64,000 nucleotides of DNA from Pseudomonas sp. MF4836 (GTDB lineage Bacteria > Pseudomonadota > Gammaproteobacteria > Pseudomonadales > Pseudomonadaceae), in assembly GCF_002018875.1 (NCBI RefSeq), contig NZ_MVOL01000017.1, positions 62,001 through 126,000 on the forward strand, given 5' to 3'. The notes beneath the pieces are model-generated. The model had not been told where the DNA came from, ran no database searches, and saw only the letters and a program-made list of their open reading frames with translations. The position numbers and the translations under genes are program-made. The first letter of the stretch is position 1. Each line of letters starts with the position of its first letter. Below, in pieces: positions 1 through 8,843 of the stretch.

Positions 1-539
1 TGGGGGAACGCCAGGGCCTGGGTTGCCAGGTCCCGCGCGCTGCGGTGCGCCAGTTCCTGCTCGGCCCACTGCACAAAGACTGCGCATTGCTGCTTGAAAA
101 ACTGCTCCAGCATCGCCGCATCAAAGGGCTCGACCAAGGCGGTTTCCTGCTCGCTGACAATGTCGAAATACACCAGCGCCAGGCGGATCTCACTCAGTTC
201 CAGGGCCTGGCACATCAGCCAGCCATAGACCTTGGCCTGGGCCCAGTGCAGTTGCCGATGGTTGGCCGGCATGCGGCTGAGGTCGCCACGGTAGGTCTTG
301 ACCTCCTCCAGCAGGTTTTGCGTGGGGTCGTAGCCATCGGCCCGGCCCTTGACCGTCAGCGGCCCATACTGGCCTTGCAGGGCCACTTCGTTCTGGTAGC
401 CGGGGCTGCGTCGGGCGGCCACCGTGCGGTGGCCGGCGATGCCTTCGAGCGCAGTGGGCGATGGGGTGAAACGCAAGTCGAGGTCACCAATCTTGGCCGT
501 GAACTCGCACAGCGCCCGCACCGCGATGCGGTAGCTCAA
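1..539 (-). CDS. PD-(D/E)XK nuclease / DinG-Rad3-like DNA helicase fusion, N-terminal part only
   Basis: Reading the minus strand from position 539 gives an uninterrupted frame that runs off the window start, so only about 180 N-terminal residues are visible. The frame begins with TTG, which overlaps the TGA stop of the FAN1 gene (TTGA), indicating translational coupling. The visible part looks like a RecB/Cas4-type PD-(D/E)XK nuclease domain: an Asp in a GRADGYD segment, a Glu-x-Lys pair in LLEEVKTYRGD and a downstream QAKVYGW motif. In pseudomonads the gene next to the VRR-NUC gene is a large DEAD_2/DinG-type ATP-dependent helicase, so I infer that the helicase domains lie outside the window. 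The nuclease domain is seen directly; the helicase part rests on known gene order. Confidence 0.7.
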   Translation of the reverse strand, partial: MSYRIAVRALCEFTAKIGDLDLRFTPSPTALEGIAGHRTVAARRSPGYQNEVALQGQYGPLTVKGRADGYDPTQNLLEEVKTYRGDLSRMPANHRQLHWAQAKVYGWLMCQALELSEIRLALVYFDIVSEQETALVEPFDAAMLEQFFKQQCAVFVQWAEQELAHRSARDLATQALAFP

Positions 540-2227
540 GCCGGCTGCTCCTGCCATTGCACATAGCAGACCGCCACCGGCATCTGGTGCTGGTGGCAGA
601 ACTCCAGCCAGCGCAACTGGTTGTCCTGCAGGCGATCGCCCGGGCCCTTGACCTCGATCATGCGGTAGGTTTTTTGCTCGGGCCAGAACTGGATCAGATC
701 CGGCATGCCGGCACGATTGGCGCGGATATCCAGCAACAGGCGCTCGAACCAGTGCTTGAGGTGGATCGCTGGCAGGCAGTCCAGGGCCTGGTCGAGCAGC
801 TCTTCGGTCAGCGCCCCCCAGAACACGAAGGGTGATTGCACGCCCCACTTGGCCACGAAGCGCTGGCGGATGGTGCGGATGTAACGCCCGTCATCCAGCT
901 CGGCCAGGCAGGCCTGGAACAACTCGGCGCGACGGGGATGGAAATCTTCACTCAACAGGTCCACCGGCCCGCGCTGGAACGGGTGAAAGAACGCCCCGGG
1001 CAACGGTGCGAAGATCGCCGGCCAGCACAGCAGGCCGAACAGCGAATTGATCAGGCTGTTCTCGACGTAGTGCACCGGGGCCTGCTCGGCATGCAGGTGG
1101 GCCTGGACGTGGTACTCCACCGACAGCAGCGCATCGCTGCGGGCCAGGTTCAGCTCCAGGCGTTGTGGCTCGCGACCCGGCACCCGGCGCTGGACCGGCC
1201 CGCCCAGCTTGCGCCGCAGGCGCGGCAACACCCGCAGCAACAGCTGCTGTTCGGCTGCGCTTTGCGGTGCCTGGGCCGCTACCTCGGCCAGCGCCAGGGC
1301 CTGGGGATAGTCGCCGCTGCGTTCCAGCACGCGGATCAGCCGCATCCGTGCCCCGGGGTAGGCACAGCCGCTATAGATCGCCAGGGCCAGCGCCCAGTCC
1401 GCCACACGTTCGCAGTGCTGGCCCAGCTGAAACAGCAGCTTGGCGCGGCGTTTTTCCAGCCAGGGGTTGTCGATGGGCAAGGCCTGGATCCGGGCCAGCA
1501 CATCAGCCAGCTCGTGCCCGGCTTCGAAGGCTTCCTGGCACTGTTGCAAATAGATAAAGCCATCCACGTCCCTGCGGCTGCGCAAGCCGCGGGAATCGGC
1601 GCTGAACTCGACTTTTTCGTAGGTGTAGATGCCAAGGTCGGCCAGCACGAACTCCGACCAGTCCTGGTACAGGTTGCCGAAAAACATCAGGCGCAGGCGA
1701 TCGCACAGATCCATGACTGTCAGGCTCAGCAACTGATCATCGAGCTGCGGGCACCAATCGGCGAAGGCTCGGGGCGGGGCCCCATGCTCGGTCAATGCCG
1801 CCAGCCAATCGGTTTTCCTGGCTTTGGGCTGATCGATGAGGGCGGCGAAACACTGCAGGATTTCGGCCTTTTGCAACAGACCGAACAGCTCGTCCAGGGA
1901 CACCTCGGCCCCCGGGTCGACCCAGCCCAGGCGCACCAGGGGCGTGGCCGCCAGGGTGATATCGCCGATCTCGGCATAACTCAGCTTGGCGGCACGAAAA
2001 TGCCGGCCCTTGCGCATCACCAGGCGTACCAGCAATGCCTGGGCAGGTTGCGGCAACCCGGCGAAATCAGCGATGAAGCGCTGCTCTTCAGGGCACAGCA
2101 GGTCGGCATACCGCTGCTCGATCCAGGCCAGCACTTGCTGAAAGTTGTGCAGGTAATAGAACGGGTTTTCGAGGGGGTTGGAAGTCACAGAAGGCAGGCA
2201 CCGCGGAAAAAGACACTGGTTATGCAT
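536..2227 (-). CDS. FAN1-like structure-specific nuclease (VRR-NUC domain)
   Basis: This 563-residue protein matches bacterial FAN1, a 5'-flap and interstrand-crosslink repair nuclease characterised structurally in P. aeruginosa. The C-terminal VRR-NUC domain shows the catalytic set Asp510 (GMPDLIQF), Glu525 and Lys527 (EVKGPGD). The upstream ~400 residues are helical, as expected for the SAP-like and TPR-like parts that hold DNA, and the length equals that of the P. aeruginosa protein. The ATG at 2227 gives full length, although a start some residues downstream cannot be excluded. The 3' end overlaps the next gene (nuclease-helicase), suggesting a two-gene DNA-repair operon. The gene is intact and has no unusual features. 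Confidence 0.85.
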   Translation of the reverse strand: MHNQCLFPRCLPSVTSNPLENPFYYLHNFQQVLAWIEQRYADLLCPEEQRFIADFAGLPQPAQALLVRLVMRKGRHFRAAKLSYAEIGDITLAATPLVRLGWVDPGAEVSLDELFGLLQKAEILQCFAALIDQPKARKTDWLAALTEHGAPPRAFADWCPQLDDQLLSLTVMDLCDRLRLMFFGNLYQDWSEFVLADLGIYTYEKVEFSADSRGLRSRRDVDGFIYLQQCQEAFEAGHELADVLARIQALPIDNPWLEKRRAKLLFQLGQHCERVADWALALAIYSGCAYPGARMRLIRVLERSGDYPQALALAEVAAQAPQSAAEQQLLLRVLPRLRRKLGGPVQRRVPGREPQRLELNLARSDALLSVEYHVQAHLHAEQAPVHYVENSLINSLFGLLCWPAIFAPLPGAFFHPFQRGPVDLLSEDFHPRRAELFQACLAELDDGRYIRTIRQRFVAKWGVQSPFVFWGALTEELLDQALDCLPAIHLKHWFERLLLDIRANRAGMPDLIQFWPEQKTYRMIEVKGPGDRLQDNQLRWLEFCHQHQMPVAVCYVQWQEQPA

Positions 2228-2402
2228 ACAGATAACAGCTGTGCGCCGTGCCTGGCAAACACTATTGGATAAATGGCGCCCCGGCTTGCCGGCCCTGGAC
2301 GAACACTTTTTTCCGAGGGTTATCGCGATGGAGAATGACTATAGAGTCATCAAAATACGGCACACTGTGCCGCTTCAACGTGCATGAACGAGAGGTTTGT
2401 CT

Positions 2403-2627
2403 ATGAAGTTTGAAACCCTGGGCCTGGCCCTGGCTGCCACCGCACTCCTGGCCTTGGCGGGTTGCGCCTCGCCCACCGTGGTGACCTTGCAGAACGGCAC
2501 CCAGTACCTGACCAAGGATGTGCCAAAGACCCGCACGGCCGATGGCTTCTATGAGTTCGTCGATATTTCCGGCAAGAAAATTCGCATCAAGGCGGACGAT
2601 GTAGCCACCGTCCGCCAGGAACAATAA
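2403..2627 (+). CDS. YgdI/YgdR-family small lipoprotein
   Basis: This is a 74-residue precursor with a classic lipoprotein signal: a hydrophobic stretch ending in LALAGC, so the mature protein would start at Cys about 20 and be lipid-anchored. The remaining ~55 residues (VVTLQNGTQYLTKDVPKTR...) match the YgdI/YgdR SH3-like fold, in which a short beta-barrel carries a TxDxP-type segment. I chose the ATG at 2403 because the purine-rich GAGAGG lies about 8 bases upstream; an in-frame TTG two codons earlier is less well placed. The family's function is unknown. It is transcribed away from the FAN1 gene. Confidence 0.8.
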   Translation: MKFETLGLALAATALLALAGCASPTVVTLQNGTQYLTKDVPKTRTADGFYEFVDISGKKIRIKADDVATVRQEQ

Positions 2628-2647
2628 CCGCTTCCGATCAAGGACAA

Positions 2648-3031
2648 TCAGCGGTAGAGGCCGAGCCCCGGGACACTGCCATCGCAGGAAATACTCTGCT
2701 GGGCATTGCGCTTGTACAACTCGCCGCGAACCTTCTGGCAGCGGTCATATTCCTGCCTGGCGGCATTGTCGATGCTGATATTGCCCGTGGTTTCCGGCTG
2801 CTGGCCGTCCCCCAGGCGGACCTGGGCCCAGGGTTGCTCCGGGGCGATGTGAAAGCGGCTGGGGGCCGGCTGTTGCTTGGGTTCGACCTTCAATTTTGCC
2901 CCGGCCGGCAATTGCTCCGGGGTCACGCCATAACGCTGCAAAATCGAGTTGTGCGGCAGCTCGTCCGCCAGCGTCGTGCCTGCCAGCAGGCTCAGCACCA
3001 GACCGATTGCACACCTCTTGTTGTTACTCAC
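2648..3031 (-). CDS. small exported protein of unknown function
   Basis: From the GTG at 3031 the product is 127 residues. It starts with a short basic segment and a hydrophobic core ending in LLAGTTLADE, a plausible Sec signal peptide with cleavage near residue 22. The mature part is Pro/Gln-rich and then has two cysteines (about residues 83 and 102), compatible with one periplasmic disulfide. A GGAG-type ribosome site sits just upstream of the GTG, which is why I prefer it to an upstream ATG in the same frame. I do not recognise a characterised family. It converges on the YgdI/YgdR lipoprotein gene. Confidence 0.6.
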   Translation of the reverse strand: MSNNKRCAIGLVLSLLAGTTLADELPHNSILQRYGVTPEQLPAGAKLKVEPKQQPAPSRFHIAPEQPWAQVRLGDGQQPETTGNISIDNAARQEYDRCQKVRGELYKRNAQQSISCDGSVPGLGLYR

Positions 3032-3329
3032 CTGACTTGTCTCCTGCTGTCCATTGGGCCGGTGCGACGGCTTGTGGCCATCGCCCGTGCCTGAATAACG
3101 CATGGGCTGCCTGACGCTTTAGTCCCTGCCCGCGCCCCTGGATAAAGGCGCCGGGCCCGCCCTCGCGGTCTGCGTCATGTTGGCTATGCTTTCCCAGCGC
3201 TCACCATGAGCGCCCTCGGGCGGTAGCCCCAGGTGCAAGGTATTGGAGTCGTTATTTGGGGTGCGGGTCACGCCCGGTTCCCGATGACTGCCGCGGTGCC
3301 TGCATTGCCCCCTACAAGGAGTAGCCATT

Positions 3330-3758
3330 GTGCAAAACCCTAACCCGCTGTTGAACTATTGCCGGACCCTGCCCCTCAAGACCCTGGCGTTGACCCTGGT
3401 ATTGGGCGGCCTGAGCGCCTGCGCCAACATCAATGCGCGAACCACTGAATACGTCGGCGTGACCCACGCCGGGCCCACCTCGCCAGCGTCGGTCCAGGTG
3501 CTGCGCAGCGAGCCGACCCGCCCTCACATTCGCCTCGGTGAAGTGGTCCTGGACAGCAGCGTCGACCCGGCGCCACCGGTCAGTGAAATCGAGCAGAAAC
3601 TACGGGAAGAAGCCGCGAAGATCGGCGGCGATGCAGTGGTCGTGGTGTATGACAAGATCCAGCCGGTATCAGCCTATGTCAGCGGCCCATTGTGGGACCG
3701 GGACATCCAGACCATCGATGGGCGCAAGCTCAAGGGCATCGTGATCGGCTACCAGTGA
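3330..3758 (+). CDS. lipoprotein of unknown function
   Basis: This is a 142-residue precursor with a type II signal: a Leu-rich stretch ending in GGLSAC, lipidated Cys about 31. The mature domain has a beta strand, then a helix (VSEIEQKLREEAAKIGGDAVVVVYD) followed by a final strand. That layout resembles small heavy-metal-binding (YbjQ-like) or DUF4156-type outer-membrane lipoproteins; I cannot decide between them. Translation starts at a GTG preceded by a strong AAGGAG at about 9 bases. It converges on the lipase operon. Confidence 0.65.
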   Translation: MQNPNPLLNYCRTLPLKTLALTLVLGGLSACANINARTTEYVGVTHAGPTSPASVQVLRSEPTRPHIRLGEVVLDSSVDPAPPVSEIEQKLREEAAKIGGDAVVVVYDKIQPVSAYVSGPLWDRDIQTIDGRKLKGIVIGYQ

Positions 3759-3766
3759 TGGGGGGT

Positions 3767-3793
3767 GGCGGCGCATGCGAGGCACGCGCCGCC
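3767..3793. terminator. GC-rich hairpin between convergent genes
   Basis: An 8-bp perfect stem (GGCGGCGC at 3767-3774 paired with GCGCCGCC at 3786-3793) with an 11-base loop lies between the converging lipoprotein and lipase genes. There is no T-tract, so its role as a terminator for either side is only likely. Confidence 0.45.
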
Positions 3794-3805
3794 CGTCACG
3801 ATGCC

Positions 3806-5659
3806 TCAGGCGAGGACGATGCCCGCGCCGTTCAACTGCTCCAGGCCCACACCCACCAGGGTCACCGAAGCCTGGCCAAAGCTCAGCAGCGTGTCATTGC
3901 CCACCGCCGTGGCGTGGGCACGGTAGCTGTCGTTCGGCGCCACCCCGGCCACCCCCATGAACACCAGGCTGTCACTGGCCTGGTACCCCAGCAGCCGGTC
4001 ATGGCCGAAGTCGCCACTGAAGACAAAGGTGTTGTGGCCGCCCCCCGCCTGCAGCAGGTCATCACCGGCGCCGCCGACAAACACATGATGGCCGAGTTCG
4101 CCCAGCAGATGATCGTTGCCCCCCAGGCCGAACAGCCAGTCACCCACGCCGTCGGCCCGCACCTGGTTGGCGCCGGCGTCGCCACTGTGGGACTTGGCGT
4201 AGGCGGTCAGCACCGAGCCCGCCAGCAGGCCTTTGTCCGTGACCTGGTGGCTGACCTCATCCTTGAACAACCCCCACAACGCGCCTGACTCCTTACTGGT
4301 CAAGGTGCCGATATCCCGGGTGATGCTGATGCCGCCCTGGGCATCGCGGATGTACAGGCTGCCGGCGCCATCGTTGGCAAATTCCAGGCTGTGCACCGAC
4401 TGCTGCAACTCCAGGGTGTTGTGCCCCTGGCCACCGAGCAGGATGTTGTAGCCGCCGCCATCACGGAACGTATCGTTGCCCGCGCCGCCCTCCAGGTAGT
4501 CATTGCCCTTGCCGCCCTGGATCAGGTCGTTACCGTCGCTGCCGATGATAAAAGTGCTGCCCCGGTGCGCCTCGGCATTGCGGTTGAGGTCCTGGACCCA
4601 GGTGCCGGCCCGTGCCGGGTCAGACAGGTTGGCGACGATGATGGTGGAGTCCTGGTGGGTGAAGTCATAGAACGCCGAGTTCAGCACCCGGGTCATGCCG
4701 GAGTCGTAGCCACTGGGCAGGTGGGACAGCCAGGTGGGCACATTGAGAATCGAGAACGGCAGCAGGTTCCAGGCGCTGGAGGCGTAGAAGTCGTTGAAGC
4801 TGACGATGTTATTGGTCGCCGACTCATGAGGCGCATCGTGCACCCCGAGGGATGACAGGTTGAAGGTGGAACCGTCCAGGGCGCGAAACACCGGGTCGTT
4901 TTCATAGCCGATGTTCAGCACTTTGTCGCCGGCGCTCTGGGTCGGCGAAGCGTAGCCCAGGTACTGGGCATCCTTGAAAAACCCGTCCCAGCGCCCTTCG
5001 CTCAGGTCCGCCAGGCTATTGACTGCCAACCCGCCCAGGCTATGGCCGCTGACCACGATATCCGAGCCGCTCAGGCCATTGGCCCGGGCAAAGGCCGCGA
5101 CATCGCCCAGCAGGCCGCCGAACGCCTCGCCGCTGTAGTTCTTGGCGTAGTCCTGGGGCCCCAGGGCAGCCAGCAGGTCGTTGAGCACATCGCCGATGGA
5201 GTCGCTGATCACCGATTCGCGCGGGCCGCTGGTGCCGCGAAAGGCAATGCCGATCGAGGTCAACTGGCCATTGGCGTCGTACTGGCCGAGGACTTCGGCC
5301 TGGGCCGTGGTGTAGCCGGCCTTTTCACCAAAAAAAGTGCCGCGCACATCGACCTTGCCGCCATACCCCAGTTGGGCGGCGCTGATCGGTGTCCAGCCGG
5401 CCTGGTGCAAGGCGTCGAGGGCGGCCTTTTCCGAGTCGGGGTTCCACGGCACGCCGGGAATCACCCCCTGGGAATCGCTGCTGCCGATCAGTGCGCTGAC
5501 CAGGGTCGCCGGCAGGCCGAGGCCGAAGCCGTTGTGCTGATAGCCCACGGCAAAGCCGTTATCGAGGTTGTGGTAGGAATACAGGGTGATTGCCAGGGCA
5601 TCGGCGAACAGCGCCTTGCTGCCTTCGCTGCCGAGGTTTTTGTAGTCATAGACCGCCAT
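3806..5659 (-). CDS. tliA: RTX triacylglycerol lipase / polyurethanase, family I.3 (TliA/PueA-like)
   Basis: This 617-residue secreted lipase has exactly the classical length of P. fluorescens family I.3 lipases and PueA polyurethanase. The N-terminal alpha/beta-hydrolase half has the nucleophile motif GHSLGG near residue 207 and the lid-bearing segment (about residues 46-74). The C-terminal half carries calcium-binding RTX nonapeptides (GSDGNDLIQGGKGNDYLEGGAGNDTF and a second block) and ends in a hydrophobic tail without a signal peptide, the mark of type I secretion. The start at 5659 is fixed by GAGAGG upstream and by the family N-terminus. It is the last gene of the apr operon, and AprDEF is its likely exporter. 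The symbol could equally be lipA or pueA. Confidence 0.93.
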   Translation of the reverse strand: MAVYDYKNLGSEGSKALFADALAITLYSYHNLDNGFAVGYQHNGFGLGLPATLVSALIGSSDSQGVIPGVPWNPDSEKAALDALHQAGWTPISAAQLGYGGKVDVRGTFFGEKAGYTTAQAEVLGQYDANGQLTSIGIAFRGTSGPRESVISDSIGDVLNDLLAALGPQDYAKNYSGEAFGGLLGDVAAFARANGLSGSDIVVSGHSLGGLAVNSLADLSEGRWDGFFKDAQYLGYASPTQSAGDKVLNIGYENDPVFRALDGSTFNLSSLGVHDAPHESATNNIVSFNDFYASSAWNLLPFSILNVPTWLSHLPSGYDSGMTRVLNSAFYDFTHQDSTIIVANLSDPARAGTWVQDLNRNAEAHRGSTFIIGSDGNDLIQGGKGNDYLEGGAGNDTFRDGGGYNILLGGQGHNTLELQQSVHSLEFANDGAGSLYIRDAQGGISITRDIGTLTSKESGALWGLFKDEVSHQVTDKGLLAGSVLTAYAKSHSGDAGANQVRADGVGDWLFGLGGNDHLLGELGHHVFVGGAGDDLLQAGGGHNTFVFSGDFGHDRLLGYQASDSLVFMGVAGVAPNDSYRAHATAVGNDTLLSFGQASVTLVGVGLEQLNGAGIVLA

Positions 5660-5738
5660 GATGGTGCCTCTCTTTTGGGAAAACCGGGCTGAAACCGGCG
5701 CCGCCAGCAAGCCGACGGCGCACGCTTGCACTGCCTGC

Positions 5739-7439
5739 TCAGGCGAAGACCAGCCCCGCGCCGACCAGGCTGTCCGGGGCGATACCGACCAGGGTCACGG
5801 AGTAGTCGCCCACACTCAGCACCGTGTCCTGGCCGCTCTGCGTCAGGTGCTGGCTGTAGTCGTAGCCCTGCCCGGCACCTTCGACGCCGAGGAACACCAG
5901 CCTGTCGCTGCCCTGGTAGCCGTGCAGGGTGTCGAAGCCAAAGGCGCCGTTGAACAGGAAGGTGTTGCCGCCGCCGCTGGCGTATAGCTCATCGTTGCCG
6001 GCACCGCCGACGAAGGTCACCTGGCTGTGCTCGCTGCGCAGCAGGTCATCGCCGCCAAGGCCGAACAACCAGTCGCCCTCGCCGCTGGCCACCAGTGAAT
6101 TGCCGTAGGCATCGCCGTTGAGCGAATGGTTGTAGGGCGTCAACTGGTCACCGGCCAACAGCCCGGCAGCGGTGACCTCGTGACTCACCTCTTTGCTGAA
6201 CAGGCCCCAGGCAAAGCCCGGCTCCTTGCTGACCAGGGCACCGATGTCCCGGGTCAGGCTGATGCCGCCGTAGGCATCGCGCACATACAAGGTGCCGTCG
6301 CCATCGTTGGCCAGGGTGAAGTGATCGAGGGGCTGGCGCAGTTCGAACACGTTGTGCCCCTTGCCGCCGAGTATCACGTTGTAGCCGCCGTCATCGCGAA
6401 AACGGTCATCGCCATCGCGGCCTTCCAGGAAGTCATTGCCACGCCCGCCCTTCAGCAGGTCGTTGCCGTCACTGCCAATGATAAAGGTGCTGCCCGTATG
6501 CGCCTCGGCATTGCGATTGAGGTCTTCGACCCAGGTGTTGCCACGGCTGGACAACGACAGGTTGGAAATGACCAGGGTCGAATCCTTGCTCGTCAGCCCG
6601 TAGAAGCTTGAGTCGATCACCCGATTCAGTGCATCGGCATACCCGGCTGACCCGTGGGCCTGCCACGACTGCGGGTTGAGAATGCTTTGCGGCAGCAGGT
6701 TCTCCAGAGTGCTGGCGTAATGGTCGTTGAAGTTGACGATATTGTTGGTGGCCGAGGGCTGTGGCTGATCGTGGCTGCCCAGGGAGGTCACGCTGAAACG
6801 GGTGCCGTCGAGCACCCGGAATACCGGGTCGTTTTCAAAACCGATGTTCAGCACCTGGGGCGTGGCCGGGCTCTGGGTCGGCGAGGCGAAGGCCACGTAG
6901 TTGGCCTGCTGATAAAACCCGCCCCAGTGCTCGCCACTCAGGGCCGCCAGGCTGTTGACCGCCAACCCGCCCAGGCTGTGGCCGCTGACCAGCACATCCT
7001 TGGCCCCCAGGCCCTGGGCCTGGGCGAAAGTCGCCACGTCCTGCAGCAGTTGGTTGAAGGCGTTCTGGGTGTAGTTCTGGGCGTAATCCACCGGACCGAT
7101 CGCCGCCAGCAGGTTGTTCTTGATGTCACCCAGGGTGTCGCTGAAACCCAGGCCACCGGTGCCGCGAAAGGCAATGCCGATCGAGGTCAGTTGGCCATTG
7201 GCATCGTATTGGCCAAGGACCTCGGCCTCGGCGCTGGTGAAGCCGGCCTGCTCCCCGAAAAACGTGCCCTGGGGCCCGACCCGGCCCTGGTAACCCAGGG
7301 CCTCGGCGCCAATCGTCAGCCAACCGCCGGGCTGGGGTTGGCCGTCGGGGGCGTAGGCATAGAGCGCCAGGGTCATGGCGGCGCTGTACTGCGCCTTGGC
7401 CTCCTGCTCGGAGAACTGCTTGTAAGCAAAAATGCCCAT
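5739..7439 (-). CDS. pueB: second RTX lipase/polyurethanase, PueB-like, lacking the lid-1 segment
   Basis: This 566-residue paralogue of the downstream lipase shares its N-terminal start (MGIFAYK...), the GHSLGGLAVNSL nucleophile motif, the RTX repeat blocks (GSDGNDLLKGGRGNDFLEGRDGDD) and the hydrophobic C-terminal secretion tail. It is about 50 residues shorter because the segment that forms lid 1 in family I.3 lipases is missing between YAYAPDGQ and LGYQGRV. Length and context match PueB of the P. protegens/P. chlororaphis polyurethanase pair. It starts 44 bases after aprF and precedes tliA/pueA by 80 bases, so it is probably co-transcribed with both. Loss of the lid suggests a different substrate range; that is inference. 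Confidence 0.85.
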   Translation of the reverse strand: MGIFAYKQFSEQEAKAQYSAAMTLALYAYAPDGQPQPGGWLTIGAEALGYQGRVGPQGTFFGEQAGFTSAEAEVLGQYDANGQLTSIGIAFRGTGGLGFSDTLGDIKNNLLAAIGPVDYAQNYTQNAFNQLLQDVATFAQAQGLGAKDVLVSGHSLGGLAVNSLAALSGEHWGGFYQQANYVAFASPTQSPATPQVLNIGFENDPVFRVLDGTRFSVTSLGSHDQPQPSATNNIVNFNDHYASTLENLLPQSILNPQSWQAHGSAGYADALNRVIDSSFYGLTSKDSTLVISNLSLSSRGNTWVEDLNRNAEAHTGSTFIIGSDGNDLLKGGRGNDFLEGRDGDDRFRDDGGYNVILGGKGHNVFELRQPLDHFTLANDGDGTLYVRDAYGGISLTRDIGALVSKEPGFAWGLFSKEVSHEVTAAGLLAGDQLTPYNHSLNGDAYGNSLVASGEGDWLFGLGGDDLLRSEHSQVTFVGGAGNDELYASGGGNTFLFNGAFGFDTLHGYQGSDRLVFLGVEGAGQGYDYSQHLTQSGQDTVLSVGDYSVTLVGIAPDSLVGAGLVFA

Positions 7440-7482
7440 GGGGGTTTCCTCTCGTGTGCTGATCGTGTCTGCCCGGAGCCCG

Positions 7483-8841
7483 TCAGTGCGAGCTGCGCGG
7501 CACAAAGGCCTCGTCGACCCGCGCCAGGTCAGCTTCGCGCAGGGTGCCGGCGTAGTAATGCAGCTTGGTCCAGGCCATCAGGTAGTCGTAGCGCGCCTGG
7601 GCCAGGTCGCGCCGGGTGCTGTAGAGCTGTTGCTCGGCGTTCAGCGCATCAAGGTTGACTCGTTCGCCGCCGAGGATGCTTTGCCGGGTGGAGACCACCA
7701 AGGCCTCGGCCGAGCTCAGGGCTTTCTGATAGGCCCGCAGTTTGTTGGCGCCCGACAGGCAGGCACTGAACTGGCGCCGCAGCTCGATCAGGGTTTCGCG
7801 GGTCTGCGAGTCCAGTTCGTACTCGGCCTGCTCCATGGAGCGGCTGGCCTGGCGGGTCGCCGCCGACACCCCGCCGCCGGCGTACAGCGGCACGCTGACC
7901 TCAATGCCGATGGTGTTGGTGTCATAGCGCTGGTTGTAGGTATTGCCGCTTTCCGACTCGTTCTGGCGCACCGAGGCATAGGCGTTGAGCTTGGGCATAT
8001 GCCCGGCGCGGTTGCGCTCCACCTCGTAACGCGCAACTTCCAGGCGCTGGCGACCGGAGGCCAGGTTCGGGTTGTTGCTCAGGGCCAGCTCATGCCAGGT
8101 GGCGAAATTGGCCGGGGTCAGGGCGAACACCTGGAACCCCTGGTCCAGCGGCTGCAAGTCGCCGATATCCACCGCCGGCACCCCGATCAGCGCCCCCAGT
8201 TCCCGTAGCGAGGCATCCTGTTCATCCCGGGCTTCGATCTCTTCGGCGGTGGCCAGCTCATAGCGTGACTCGGCTTCAAGGATGTCGGTGCGGGTGCCTT
8301 CGCCCTGCTGGAACATGTGCTGGTTCTGCTGGAACTGCTGCTCGAACGCGCGCTTCTTGGCCTGGGCAATGTCGATCTGGTCCTGGGCGAACAGGGCCTT
8401 GGTGTAATAGGTCAACACCCGAACCAGCAGCTCCTGGCTCTTGCCGCGAAAGTTCTCATCGGCAAACAGCGCCTGGGCCACGCCCTTGCGGTAGGCAGCG
8501 TAGGCTTCGTAGTCGATCAGCGGCTGCTGCAGGGTGAAGGACGAGCCGTAGCTGCTGTAGTTGCGGTCCTCGTGCTGGGTGCCGCGCACGGTGTCGAGGT
8601 AGGTCACCTTGGAGGTGTTGCGGCCCTTGTTGTAGCTGTAGCCCAGTTTGGGCAGCAAGCCGGCGCGGCCGATGGCGCGGTTTTCCAGGCCGGCGTCGCG
8701 TTCCTTCATGGCGCCGAGGAACACCGGGTCGTTGCGCAGCGCCTGCTCGTAAATCTGAAACGGTCCCATGGCCCGGGCATTGCCACAGGCCAGCAGCAGG
8801 ACGGCAGCGAAGATGGAAAGCTTACTCATGCGACGCAACAT
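7483..8841 (-). CDS. aprF: type I secretion outer-membrane channel AprF (TolC family)
   Basis: This 452-residue TolC-type outer-membrane factor has a cleavable signal peptide (LLLACGNARA) followed by two repeated blocks of long helices and strands typical of OEP proteins (FTLQQPLIDYEAYAAYRKG and VSVPLYAGGGVSAATRQA). It forms the exit channel for AprA and the lipases. It begins two bases after the aprE stop. Two starts are possible: ATG 8841, directly after AAGG, and ATG 8829, with better spacing. Operon order and length fit AprF of P. aeruginosa and P. fluorescens. Confidence 0.92.
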   Translation of the reverse strand: MLRRMSKLSIFAAVLLLACGNARAMGPFQIYEQALRNDPVFLGAMKERDAGLENRAIGRAGLLPKLGYSYNKGRNTSKVTYLDTVRGTQHEDRNYSSYGSSFTLQQPLIDYEAYAAYRKGVAQALFADENFRGKSQELLVRVLTYYTKALFAQDQIDIAQAKKRAFEQQFQQNQHMFQQGEGTRTDILEAESRYELATAEEIEARDEQDASLRELGALIGVPAVDIGDLQPLDQGFQVFALTPANFATWHELALSNNPNLASGRQRLEVARYEVERNRAGHMPKLNAYASVRQNESESGNTYNQRYDTNTIGIEVSVPLYAGGGVSAATRQASRSMEQAEYELDSQTRETLIELRRQFSACLSGANKLRAYQKALSSAEALVVSTRQSILGGERVNLDALNAEQQLYSTRRDLAQARYDYLMAWTKLHYYAGTLREADLARVDEAFVPRSSH

Positions 8842-8843
8842 CC

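Noticed and set aside
836..2272. Long plus-strand open frame opposite the FAN1 gene
   Set aside because: It is antisense to a well-recognised protein and has a Gln/His/Leu-rich composition typical of GC-rich antisense frames, with no motif.
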